From positions 372,001 to 436,000 of the forward strand of contig CAVQBJ010000002.1 in NCBI GenBank assembly GCA_963710725.1: DNA of 64,000 nt. Reading direction: 5' to 3'. Source of the stretch: CAVQBJ01 sp963710725 (lineage in GTDB: Bacteria > Actinomycetota > Thermoleophilia > Solirubrobacterales > Solirubrobacteraceae). Both the position numbers and the translations under genes were made by a program. Below, piece by piece: positions 1 through 8,090 of this stretch. The notes below the pieces were generated by a model. That model made no database searches and had not been told where the DNA came from. It saw only the letters and a program-made list of their open reading frames with translations. Numbering within the stretch: the first letter of the stretch is position 1; each line of letters begins with the position of its first letter.

Positions 1-27
1 TACGGGCGCGATCGCGAGGCGGTGTGA
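1..27 (+). CDS. 3' end of upstream gene, probably hypD (partial)
   Basis: The first frame reads YGRDREAV and then a TGA stop at 25-27, which overlaps the GTG start of hypE as GTGA. Only eight codons are visible, so the family cannot be read from the sequence. HypD is inferred because hypE, hypA, hypB and hypF follow in the same direction and hypD commonly precedes hypE. Confidence 0.45.
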   Translation, partial: YGRDREAV

Positions 28-1130
28 GCGCCCCCGACCCGGTGACGAGCGGCCGCGAGCAGCGCGTGCTCGAGATCATCGAGACGGCGCGCTCCAAGCG
101 TGCGCGCTTTCGCGACCGGCGGATCACGCTCGCCCACGGGGCCGGCGGCAAGGCGACCCAGACGCTCATCGAGGGCCTGCTCGTGCCGGCGTTCGCGGAC
201 GGCGAGCACAGTGCGCTCGCGTCGCTCGCCGACGCCGGCGCGGTCGAGATCGACGGCGTCAGGCTCGCGCTCACCAGCGACAGCTTCGTCGTCAAGCCGC
301 TGCGCTTCCCGGGAGGCTCGATCGGCGAGCTCGCCGTCAACGGCACGGTCAACGATCTCGCCGTCTCGGGCGCCAAGGCCGTGGCCATCACGGTCTGTCT
401 GATTCTCGAGGAGGGCCTCGACGCCGACGTGCTGCGGGCCGAGATCGAGGCGATCGCCGCCGCCGCGCGCGACGCGGGGGTGGAGATCGTCGGCGGTGAC
501 ACGAAGGTGGTCGAGCGCGGCGCCGCCGACGGCATGTACCTGTGCACGACCGGGCTCGGTGCCGTCGATCCCCGCGCTCTGCTGGCCACCGACGCGATCG
601 CGCCCGGCGATCAGGTGCTCGTCTCGGGTCCGATCGGCGAGCACGGTACCGCGATCATGCTCGCGCGTAACGAGTTCGAGCTCGACGCCGAGCTCGAGTC
701 CGACACGTGCTCGCTGTGGCCGGCGGTCGATGCCCTCCTGGGCGCCGCCGGCCGCGAGGTGCACTGCATGCGCGACGCCACCCGCGGCGGCGTCGCCTCG
801 GTGCTCAACGAGCTGGCGCGGGCCTCCGGCGTCGCCGTCGTGGTGCGCGAAGCCGACGTGCCGGTATCGCCGGTCGTCTCCGCAGCGGCCGAGCTGCTCG
901 GAATCGACGCGATGTACCTGGCGAACGAGGGGCGGCTCGTCGCCTTCGTGGCGCCGGACGCCGCCGAGGCGGCGCTCGCCGCGCTGCGGGCGGTATCGGG
1001 CAGCGAGGGCGCGGCGGCGATCGGCGAGGTGCGAGCCGATCCGCCCGGCATGGTGATCGTCCAGACGGCGTTTGGCGGCAGGCGGGTCATGGACCAGCTC
1101 GTGGGGGACCCCCTGCCACGCATCTGTTGA
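24..1130 (+). CDS. hypE: Hydrogenase maturation protein HypE
   Basis: HypE dehydrates the carbamoyl group that HypF places on its C-terminal cysteine, giving the thiocyanate from which the CN ligands of the [NiFe] active site are made. The 368-aa protein has the AIR-synthase-like layout: an N-terminal ATP-binding half with LAHGAGGKATQ near residue 36 and VNGTVNDLAVSGA near 105, then GGDTKVV near 157. It ends in the diagnostic PRIC tail, so the acceptor Cys is present. The GTG start overlaps the previous stop by GTGA, implying translational coupling. hypA follows after 20 nt. The N-terminus is about 30 residues longer than the family core; an internal start is possible but the coupling favours this one. 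Confidence 0.96.
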   Translation: MSAPDPVTSGREQRVLEIIETARSKRARFRDRRITLAHGAGGKATQTLIEGLLVPAFADGEHSALASLADAGAVEIDGVRLALTSDSFVVKPLRFPGGSIGELAVNGTVNDLAVSGAKAVAITVCLILEEGLDADVLRAEIEAIAAAARDAGVEIVGGDTKVVERGAADGMYLCTTGLGAVDPRALLATDAIAPGDQVLVSGPIGEHGTAIMLARNEFELDAELESDTCSLWPAVDALLGAAGREVHCMRDATRGGVASVLNELARASGVAVVVREADVPVSPVVSAAAELLGIDAMYLANEGRLVAFVAPDAAEAALAALRAVSGSEGAAAIGEVRADPPGMVIVQTAFGGRRVMDQLVGDPLPRIC

Positions 1131-1150
1131 CATGATCGCCGAGCTTCGCG

Positions 1151-1513
1151 ATGCATGAGCTATCGGTGGCCAGGGCGGTGCTGAACACCGCCATCAGGCA
1201 TGCCGACGGGCGGGAGGTGATCGTCGTCAGCCTGCGCGTCGGGCGCCTGCGCCAGGTCGTCCCCGACTCGCTGCGGTTCTACTTCGAGATCGTCGCCCGC
1301 GACAGCGCGTGCGAGCACGCGCGCCTCGAGCTCGAGGAGCTCGAGGTGCGGCTGCGTTGCGGCGCGTGCGCCCGGGAATGGGACATGCTCGATCCCGCGT
1401 TCCGCTGCCCGCGCTGCGCGTCGGCCGACGTGAGCGTGCTGTCGGGTGAGGAGCTCGAGGTGGCCTACATCGAAGTCGAGGAGGAGGACGGCGCATGCAT
1501 CGCACCAGGGTGA
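1151..1513 (+). CDS. hypA: Hydrogenase nickel insertion protein HypA
   Basis: HypA is the nickel metallochaperone that works with HypB to load Ni into the hydrogenase large subunit. The 120-aa protein starts with MHELS, giving the conserved N-terminal Ni-binding His2 and Glu3. It carries the structural zinc site as two CxxC pairs (CGAC and CPRC) separated by 15 residues near 70-95. Length and motif order are normal for the family. Its 3' end overlaps the hypB start by 19 nt, so the two partners are translated together. Confidence 0.96.
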   Translation: MHELSVARAVLNTAIRHADGREVIVVSLRVGRLRQVVPDSLRFYFEIVARDSACEHARLELEELEVRLRCGACAREWDMLDPAFRCPRCASADVSVLSGEELEVAYIEVEEEDGACIAPG

Positions 1514-2175
1514 GGATCGTCGAGGACGCGCTCGACGCCAACAACACGATCGCCCGCGCCAACCGCGAGGACTTCGATCGCCACGAGGTCGCGGTCGTCA
1601 ACCTGATGAGCGCGCCCGGGTCGGGCAAGACGACGCTGCTCGAGCGTGGGCTCGCCGATCTCGACGGCGTGCGTGTCGGCGTGCTCGAGGGAGACGTCCA
1701 GGGGTCATTCGACGCCGACCGCCTCGCCCATCTGCACATCCCCGTCGCGCAGCTGAACACCGACCCGGGCTTCGGCGGCGAGTGCCACCTGGACGCGAAC
1801 ATGGTCCGCTCGGCGCTGGGAGCCCTGCCGCTGGCCGAGATCGACCTGCTCGTGATCGAGAACGTCGGCAACCTCGTGTGCCCGGCCGAGTTCGAGGTCG
1901 GCGAGGACGCGCGAGTGATGGTGTGCTCGGTCGCCGAGGGTGAGGACAAGCCGATGAAGTACCCGCTCATGTTCCGTCGCTGCGAGCTCGTGCTCATCAA
2001 CAAGATCGACCTGCTGCCCCACCTCGACTACGACCTCGACCGGTTCCTGCGCTACCTCGACCAGGTACACCCCGGCGTGCCGCACATGCTCCTCAGCGCT
2101 CGCACCGGCGAGGGAGTGGGGGCGTGGCGCGAGTGGCTGCGGGCGGTCGCCGAACGGAGACGGGCTCTCGCGTGA
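1495..2175 (+). CDS. hypB: Hydrogenase nickel incorporation GTPase HypB
   Basis: HypB is the SIMIBI-class GTPase that drives nickel delivery by HypA. In this 226-aa protein the P-loop APGSGKTT lies at residues 40-47, GDVQGSFDADR follows as the switch region, and NKID near 163 is the guanine-specificity motif. The G-domain metal site is present: the Cys-His pair in GGECH and the later Cys in GNLVCPAEFE. The N-terminal CxxCGC site and His-rich stretch found in some HypB proteins are absent, so there is no nickel storage tail. The start ATG lies inside hypA and the stop overlaps the next gene as GTGA. Confidence 0.96.
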   Translation: MHRTRVRIVEDALDANNTIARANREDFDRHEVAVVNLMSAPGSGKTTLLERGLADLDGVRVGVLEGDVQGSFDADRLAHLHIPVAQLNTDPGFGGECHLDANMVRSALGALPLAEIDLLVIENVGNLVCPAEFEVGEDARVMVCSVAEGEDKPMKYPLMFRRCELVLINKIDLLPHLDYDLDRFLRYLDQVHPGVPHMLLSARTGEGVGAWREWLRAVAERRRALA

Positions 2176-3407
2176 GCGACACCGCGCTCTCAGGTGCCGT
2201 GGGCCCGAACCTGGCGGCGCCGCGCGATGAGCGCGCCGCGGCGAACGCGCGCTTCTTCGGGACCGAGGCCGAGCGCCTCGCCCGCCTGTGCCACCGGATG
2301 GCCGAGCGCTTCGCGCGCGGCGGGCGGCTCGTCGCGCTCGGCCACTCGCCCGCCGCCCGGTCCGATGCGCGACACGTCGCCGTCGAGTTCGTCCACCCGG
2401 TGATCGTCGGCAAGCGCGCGCTGCCGGCGCTCGCGCTGACCGCCGACGGCGGCGCGCTCGCCGCCCAGGTGGACCTGCTGGCGCGCCCGGAGGACATCGC
2501 GATCGCCTTCGGCGCCGACGAGGACGGGGGGGAGGCCGCCGAGGCCGTGGCGCTCGCACGCGCTCGCGGCTGCCTGACGATCGCCTTCTCGCCCGCGGGC
2601 GCGGAGTGGGAGTTCGCGCCCCCGGCCGGCGACCGCGACATCCGCCAGGAGCTCGTGGAGACGCTCTACCACGTCGTCTGGGAGCTCGTGCACGTGTTCT
2701 TCGAGCACCGGGGCCTGCTCGCCGGGCGCGACGGTCCACGCGGCCACGATGCCGGCGCCTCGAGCTTCCTGTACCCGTTCCTCGCCGAGACCGAGCACGA
2801 CCTCGAACAGGTGGTTGCGGACGTGCGCCGCTCGATCGTCATCAAGTCCGAGGAGATCGGTGCGCTGCGCACCGAGACGCTCACCGAGAACTCGCCGACG
2901 CTGGTGGCCGCCGCGGCCAGTCTGCGCCAGGCGCTCGACCGGGGCGGGACGCTGCTCGCGCTTGGCAACGGCGGCTCGGCCACCGATGCGATGGACGTCG
3001 TCGCCGACTTCCGCGCGAGTCACGGATCGCGCGCGGCGTGGCCGGCGATCGACCTCACCGAGGACACCGGCATCCTCACCGCGATCGCCAACGACATCGG
3101 CCCCGAGGCGATCTTCTCCCGGCAGGTCATCGCCTACGGCCGCGCGGGCGACGTGCTGCTGGCGCTGTCCACCTCCGGTAACTCGGGGAACGTCATCGCG
3201 GCGCTCGCCGAGGCCCGGCGCCGGGGGCTGGTCACGATCGCGATGGTCGGCTACGACGGCGGCCGCGTCGCGTCGGAGCAGCTCGCCGACCACGTCATCG
3301 TCACCCGCTCTCAGCACATCCCACGCATCCAGGAGGCACAGGCGAGCGCCTATCACGCGCTGCGCGAGCTCGTCGACCACCGGCCCGGCACCGGGGGCGC
3401 GTCCTGA
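2172..3407 (+). CDS. Double SIS-domain protein in the hyp operon (GmhA-like)
   Basis: This protein has two sugar-isomerase (SIS) type units. The C-terminal half (about 220-400 of 411) is clearly GmhA/phosphoheptose-isomerase-like, with LALGNGGSATDAMDVVADF, the phosphate loop LLALSTSGNSGNV and a late HIPRIQEAQ helix. The N-terminal half keeps a weaker copy (RLVALGHSPAARSDARHVAVEF). I take the GTG at 2172, which overlaps the hypB stop as GTGA, rather than an ATG at 2124 inside hypB. The strict coupling to hypB and hypF points to a role with the hydrogenase rather than in heptose synthesis, but its substrate is unknown. No lipopolysaccharide or heptose genes are nearby. Confidence 0.85.
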   Translation: MSDTALSGAVGPNLAAPRDERAAANARFFGTEAERLARLCHRMAERFARGGRLVALGHSPAARSDARHVAVEFVHPVIVGKRALPALALTADGGALAAQVDLLARPEDIAIAFGADEDGGEAAEAVALARARGCLTIAFSPAGAEWEFAPPAGDRDIRQELVETLYHVVWELVHVFFEHRGLLAGRDGPRGHDAGASSFLYPFLAETEHDLEQVVADVRRSIVIKSEEIGALRTETLTENSPTLVAAAASLRQALDRGGTLLALGNGGSATDAMDVVADFRASHGSRAAWPAIDLTEDTGILTAIANDIGPEAIFSRQVIAYGRAGDVLLALSTSGNSGNVIAALAEARRRGLVTIAMVGYDGGRVASEQLADHVIVTRSQHIPRIQEAQASAYHALRELVDHRPGTGGAS

Positions 3408-3457
3408 GCACGGCCCTTGCCCGCGCCGCTCACGCCGGTCAGCGCCGGCGTGAGCGT

Positions 3458-5737
3458 GTGCGCGTCGAGGGGACTGTCCAGGGCGTCGGCTTCCGGCCCT
3501 ACGTCTACCGGCTCGCGCGCGAGCTCGGGCTCGACGGCCACGTGCGCAACGACGCGCACGGCGTGCTGCTGGAGGTCGAAGGCAGCCCGGCGGCCGTCGA
3601 GGCGCTCCTCGCGCGCCTGGCGCCCGAGGCGCCGCCGCTCGCGGTGCTCGAGATGGTCGCCACCGAGGCGCTGCCTGCGACCGCAGAGCACGGCTTCGCG
3701 ATCCTCGACAGCGCCATCGGCGACGCCGCCGACGCAGCGGTCACCCCCGACACGGCGACGTGCACGGACTGCCTCGGCGAGCTGAGCGATCCCGACGATC
3801 GGCGCTTTCGCTACCCCTTCATCAACTGCACCAACTGCGGCCCGCGCTTCACGATCGTCGCCGGGGTGCCGTACGACCGAGCGCTCACGACGATGGCCGG
3901 CTTCGCGATGTGCCCCGCCTGCCGGACCGAGTACGACGATCCCGCCGACCGGCGCTTCCACGCGCAACCGAATGCGTGCTCACGCTGCGGCCCGGCGGTC
4001 TCGCTCGTCGACGTGACCGGGGCTCCGCTGGGGTGGGACGGCGCGGGCGACGCGGTGCGGGCCGCTGCCCGTGCCCTGACCGACGGGCGGATCCTTGCGC
4101 TGAAGGGGATCGGCGGCTACCACCTCGCCTGCCGCGCCGACGACGAGTCGGTCGTCGCGCGGCTGCGCATGCGCAAGCAGCGCGAGGACAAGCCCTTCGC
4201 CCTGATGGCGGCGGATACGGCGACCGCCGAGTCGCTCGTCGTGCTCGATGCGTCGGCGCGTGCGTTGCTCGCCTCGCGTGAGCGGCCGATCGTGCTCGCG
4301 CCGAGGCGCGACGGGGCGGGTGTGGCTCCGTCGGTGGCGCCGGGCACCCTGGAGCTCGGCGTGATGCTCGCGTACTCGCCCCTGCACCATCTCCTCCTCG
4401 CCGACACGGAACTGCCGCTCGTGATGACGAGCGGCAACGTGTCGGACGAGCCGATCTGCTTCCGCGACGAGGAGGCGCTCGAGCGCCTCGCCCCGATCGC
4501 CGACCTGTTCCTCGTGCACGACCGCCCGATCGAGACCCGCACCGATGACTCGGTCGTGCGCGTGGTGGCGACGCCCGGCGGGCCGCGGGCCACGATCCTG
4601 CGCCGCTCGCGCGGGTACGTGCCGGCGGGCATCGCGCTTCCCGGCGCGGGGACGCCGCGGCCGCTGCTCGCCTGCGGGGCCGAGCTGAAGAACACCTTCT
4701 GCGTGGCCAAGGGCCAGCGGGCGTGGGTGGGGCACCACGTCGGCGATCTGCAGAACCTCGAGACGCGGCAGGCGTTCGTGAGCGGCATCGAGCACTTCCG
4801 GCGGCTGTTCGGGGTCGAGCCCGAGGTCCTCGCCCATGACCTGCACCCGGAGTACGTCGCGACCAGGTACGCGCTCGAGCGCGAGGACGTCGAGCTGGTC
4901 GGCGTGCAGCATCATCACGCCCACCTCGCGGCGTGCCTGGCCGAGCACGGCGAACCGGGCAAGGCGATCGGGGCGATCTACGACGGCACGGGCTATGGCC
5001 CGGACGAGACCGTGTGGGGCGGCGAGCTGCTGTACGGCGACGTAGCCGGGTTCCGGCGCGTCGGCTCGCTGCGCGCCGTGCCCCTCCCCGGCGGGGAGCG
5101 GGCGATCCGCCAGCCATGGCGCATGGCCGGCTCGTGGCTGGCGTCGACCGGCGGGGCGGAGCCGCCGCTGCCAGCGGTCCTCGTCGGGCGCGTGCCGGCC
5201 GAGCGCTGGTCGCAGGTCATCCGCCTGGTCGGCACGGGCGTGGCCTCGCCGCTGACGACGAGCGCGGGGCGCCTGTTCGACGCGGTCGCCGCACTGTGCG
5301 GCCTGCGCGCAGAGATAACCTACGAGGGCCAGGCGGCGATCGAGCTCGAGGCGTGCTGCGATCCGCTCGAGCGCGGGAGCTATCCGATGACGCTGACGGT
5401 GGCCGGCGACCGGCTGGTGATCGACCCCGGCGAGACGATCGCCGCCGTGGCCGCCGACGTCGCCGCCGGGGAGGTGCTCGGGCGCGTTGCCACCCGCTTC
5501 CACAACGCGTTCGCGCATGCCACCGTCGCGGCCTGCGTGCATGCCGCGTCGGGGCACGACACCGACCTCGTCGTGCTGTCAGGCGGCGTGTTCGCCAACC
5601 GGCGCCTACTCGAGACGACTGCCGCGGGGCTCGTCGCCGCCGGGCTGCGCGTGCTCGTCCCGCAGCGGCTACCCGCGGGCGACGGCGGAATCTCCTACGG
5701 CCAGGCGGCCGTCGCCGCGCGGCGGATCGAGGGCTGA
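3458..5737 (+). CDS. hypF: Carbamoyltransferase HypF
   Basis: HypF makes carbamoyl-adenylate from carbamoyl phosphate and ATP and transfers the carbamoyl to the HypE C-terminal Cys. Domains in order: acylphosphatase-like (GTVQGVGFRPYVYRLA, residues 5-20); two zinc fingers (C102/C105 with C124/C127, and C152/C155 with C174/C177); a YrdC-like domain from about 195 (LKGIGGYHLAC); and a Kae1-like C-terminal domain with HHHAHLAACLAEH and LSGGVFANRRLLE. At 759 aa it is full length. The listed GTG start trims the first strand. An in-frame CTG at 3404 overlaps the preceding stop as CTGA and would add 18 residues, matching the coupling used at the other junctions. Confidence 0.96.
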   Translation: MRVEGTVQGVGFRPYVYRLARELGLDGHVRNDAHGVLLEVEGSPAAVEALLARLAPEAPPLAVLEMVATEALPATAEHGFAILDSAIGDAADAAVTPDTATCTDCLGELSDPDDRRFRYPFINCTNCGPRFTIVAGVPYDRALTTMAGFAMCPACRTEYDDPADRRFHAQPNACSRCGPAVSLVDVTGAPLGWDGAGDAVRAAARALTDGRILALKGIGGYHLACRADDESVVARLRMRKQREDKPFALMAADTATAESLVVLDASARALLASRERPIVLAPRRDGAGVAPSVAPGTLELGVMLAYSPLHHLLLADTELPLVMTSGNVSDEPICFRDEEALERLAPIADLFLVHDRPIETRTDDSVVRVVATPGGPRATILRRSRGYVPAGIALPGAGTPRPLLACGAELKNTFCVAKGQRAWVGHHVGDLQNLETRQAFVSGIEHFRRLFGVEPEVLAHDLHPEYVATRYALEREDVELVGVQHHHAHLAACLAEHGEPGKAIGAIYDGTGYGPDETVWGGELLYGDVAGFRRVGSLRAVPLPGGERAIRQPWRMAGSWLASTGGAEPPLPAVLVGRVPAERWSQVIRLVGTGVASPLTTSAGRLFDAVAALCGLRAEITYEGQAAIELEACCDPLERGSYPMTLTVAGDRLVIDPGETIAAVAADVAAGEVLGRVATRFHNAFAHATVAACVHAASGHDTDLVVLSGGVFANRRLLETTAAGLVAAGLRVLVPQRLPAGDGGISYGQAAVAARRIEG

Positions 5738-5872
5738 TTCGAGCTCGGGGGGCGAATCTGCGCGATACCTGAGGCCTCTATCGGGATAGGTAACGCACCC
5801 TTGCACCGGACGGCGATACGCACGACCCTCTGTGCACACGCCAGCTGGCGCTCCTACCACCGAGGAGGCTCC

Positions 5873-6565
5873 ATGCCATCGAACGGCATCGTCACCATCC
5901 CGATCCCCGAGACCCCGGTCGAGGGCAAGCGGCTCGGACGCCACGTCGAACACGACCCCCGGTCGCGGGACTTCACCGCAGAGCTCGCCCCGCAGATCAC
6001 GAACGTCACGCACGCGGCCACCGGTCTGCCGCTCAACCAGGGCCAGATCGGCTCGTGCACCGCGAATGCGCTCTGCGGAGCGCTCGACTCCGCTCCGGAT
6101 TATCAGGGCGGCCCAGCGCTCACCGAGGACAACGCGATCAAGCTCTATGAGCTCGAGACCAAGCTCGAGGGCCAGCCCTATCCGCCCAACGATCCCGGCG
6201 GCAGCGGGCTGATGGTCTGCAAGGCCGGCCAGCAGCTCGGCCTGATCAGCTCCTACCAGCACGCGTTCGGCATCGATCAGGCGCTCGCCGCGCTCATGCT
6301 GCGGCCCGTGATCACCGGCATCAACTGGTACACGAGCTTCGATACCCCCGACCCGACGACCGGCCTGGTGGAGATCGCCAGCGGCGCCACCGTGCGCGGC
6401 GGCCACGAGATCGTCGCCGATGGCATCGACGCCGACAATCGACTCGTGTGGCTGTGGAACAGCTGGGGTACGGGCTGGGGTCTCGGCGGACGCTTCTGCA
6501 TGAGCTTCGACACCTGGGACCAGCTCCTGCAGCAACGCGGCGACGTCACCGTACCGATCAAGTAA
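5873..6565 (+). CDS. Papain-like (C1) cysteine peptidase family protein
   Basis: This 230-aa protein carries the ordered active-site features of peptidase family C1: a Gln-rich oxyanion segment with the nucleophile (NQGQIGSCTANA, Cys62), RGGHEIVADG with His178, and WNSWGTGWG with Asn196. The ATG at 5873 follows a strong GAGGAG Shine-Dalgarno site with suitable spacing. A longer frame back to 5801 lacks such a site. There is no signal peptide and no obvious propeptide beyond about 50 residues, so it looks cytoplasmic or exported by an unknown route. It stands alone downstream of hypF, with 135 nt between them, and converges on the transglutaminase-like gene. Substrate unknown. Confidence 0.85.
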   Translation: MPSNGIVTIPIPETPVEGKRLGRHVEHDPRSRDFTAELAPQITNVTHAATGLPLNQGQIGSCTANALCGALDSAPDYQGGPALTEDNAIKLYELETKLEGQPYPPNDPGGSGLMVCKAGQQLGLISSYQHAFGIDQALAALMLRPVITGINWYTSFDTPDPTTGLVEIASGATVRGGHEIVADGIDADNRLVWLWNSWGTGWGLGGRFCMSFDTWDQLLQQRGDVTVPIK

Positions 6566-6589
6566 CCGGCGCCCGCGTCGCCTTCTCGC

Positions 6590-7447
6590 TCAGCGCTCCG
6601 TGGGCTCGGGGCGCTGAGCGTCGGTCCGGTCGGCGTAGACCCGGAAGCCCGTCAGGGTCAGCGGGCCAAACGACGTGATGAGCGCGACGTCGATCGCGTC
6701 GCGACCCCGGCCGACCACGACGCGCCCGATCCGGGGCGTGTTGTTGCGCGCGTCGAAGGTGTGCCACCGGCCGTCGAGGTAGGCCTCGAACCAGGCTGCG
6801 AAGTCCATCGCCTCGTCGACGGCGGGAACGCCGATGTCCGGGATGTAGCCGAACACGTACCGGGCCGGGATGTTCAGCGCGCGACAGAACGTGATCGCCA
6901 GGTGGGCGTAGTCGCGACAGACGCCCTGCCCGGATCGGTAGGCGTCGACCGCGGTCGTCCACGGGTTCGACGCGCCGGGGACGTACTCGAGGTGATCGTG
7001 AACGAAATCCACGACCGCCTGCACGCGGCCCCACCCCGGCGCGAGGTCTCCGAAGCGTTGCCACGCCTCCCCGCCGAGTTCGTCGGGGAGGCAGAAGCGG
7101 CTCGGCATCACGAAGCTGAGGACCTCGTCCGGCAGGGAGCCGACCGGCGTCTCGGGCGCCTGAGCGTCGATGACGTCCGCCGGCGAGCTCAGCAGCAGGT
7201 CGGCGTCATAGGCGACGCGAGCGCCGCCAGCCTCGATGGTGAAGCGCTCGCAGCGGTTGCCGTGCAGATCGATGTAGCAGTAGTGATCGGTGACGCTGTC
7301 CCAGCGCTCGCGGCGCATGTGCACGAGCGGCTGCGGGCGGGGAGCGACCTGCACGACCGCCGTGACGGACTGTTCGGCGTGAAGCTCGAACTCGCATCCC
7401 ACCGTGAGCGCGAGCTGATCGGCGGACGCTTGGCGGTCGTCGTTCAT
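6590..7447 (-). CDS. Transglutaminase-like protein lacking the usual catalytic His
   Basis: The 285-aa protein has an N-terminal beta-rich region (about 1-130) and a transglutaminase core. GQGVCRDYAHLAI holds the expected nucleophile Cys177, CRALNIPARYVFGY follows, and WHTFDARNN contains Asp232. In this family the active-site His sits in DFHAWFEAY. Here the sequence is DFAAWFEAY, with Ala217 (codon gca) in place of His. It may therefore be inactive or use another base. Relatives act as peptidases or amide-modifying enzymes. There is no signal peptide. The gene converges on the papain-like gene 24 nt away, and the two share the papain-like superfamily fold. Confidence 0.85.
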   Translation of the reverse strand: MNDDRQASADQLALTVGCEFELHAEQSVTAVVQVAPRPQPLVHMRRERWDSVTDHYCYIDLHGNRCERFTIEAGGARVAYDADLLLSSPADVIDAQAPETPVGSLPDEVLSFVMPSRFCLPDELGGEAWQRFGDLAPGWGRVQAVVDFVHDHLEYVPGASNPWTTAVDAYRSGQGVCRDYAHLAITFCRALNIPARYVFGYIPDIGVPAVDEAMDFAAWFEAYLDGRWHTFDARNNTPRIGRVVVGRGRDAIDVALITSFGPLTLTGFRVYADRTDAQRPEPTER

Positions 7448-7493
7448 CCACCGACGAGAATGGCACGTTGCCAGCTCGGGGGCTCGGGCGGCG

Positions 7494-7946
7494 CTACTTC
7501 CCGGCCGCGATCGCCTCGCTCGTCCGAGCCGGAATCGCCTGGACGGCCTGCAGGACCTGGGCCAGGCCGCCCTCGGTGGTGAGGTCGAGCGCGCGGAGGA
7601 TCGCCTCGGTGTCGCGGAACGTCTGTACCGATCGCTCGTCGGCCGCCTTCGCCTGGACGTTCTGGCCGACGATGATGATCGGCAGGAGCACGAGCTGTAG
7701 GAAGGTCTGCGCGATCCAGGCGATGATGATGAGCGAATTGCCAGTCTTGAACGCCGACGGCGCGGAGACGAGCGCGATGACTGTGAACAGGTAGGCGCAC
7801 CACATCGTGCCGACGACGAGCGTGATCTTGAGCCCGATTCGTGCGTTCAGATTGGTGCCTCTGTGGTCGACGACCTTGATCGGGCCTCGCTTGCTGCGCG
7901 CCGCCAGGCGCTGCGCTACGACGTGAGGCTGCTCCGTGGTGCTCAT
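7494..7946 (-). CDS. Conserved two-TM membrane protein
   Basis: The 150-aa protein starts at an ATG preceded by an AAAGGCGG-type ribosome site; a longer frame to 8012 adds a low-quality leader. Two hydrophobic segments are visible, around KITLVVGTMWCAYLFTVIA and IIAWIAQTFLQLVLLPIII. They are followed by VGQNVQAKAADER and a helical cytoplasmic tail. This MWCAY plus WIAQTFLQL pattern resembles a membrane protein family I associate with actinobacteria; no function is known to me. It lies between the transglutaminase-like gene and the lipase on the same strand. Confidence 0.75.
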   Translation of the reverse strand: MSTTEQPHVVAQRLAARSKRGPIKVVDHRGTNLNARIGLKITLVVGTMWCAYLFTVIALVSAPSAFKTGNSLIIIAWIAQTFLQLVLLPIIIVGQNVQAKAADERSVQTFRDTEAILRALDLTTEGGLAQVLQAVQAIPARTSEAIAAGK

Positions 7947-8090
7947 CGTCCTGTGGCCGCCTTTCGTGCACACATGTCCGGAAGCTCGCCGCCCGGGACC
8001 GGGCGCTGGCATCGGTGTTCGTCAACGACGACCGGAATCCCGCTCGGCGCCGGTCGACCGACTGGCCAGAGAACCGCGAGTGGGGTGGGG

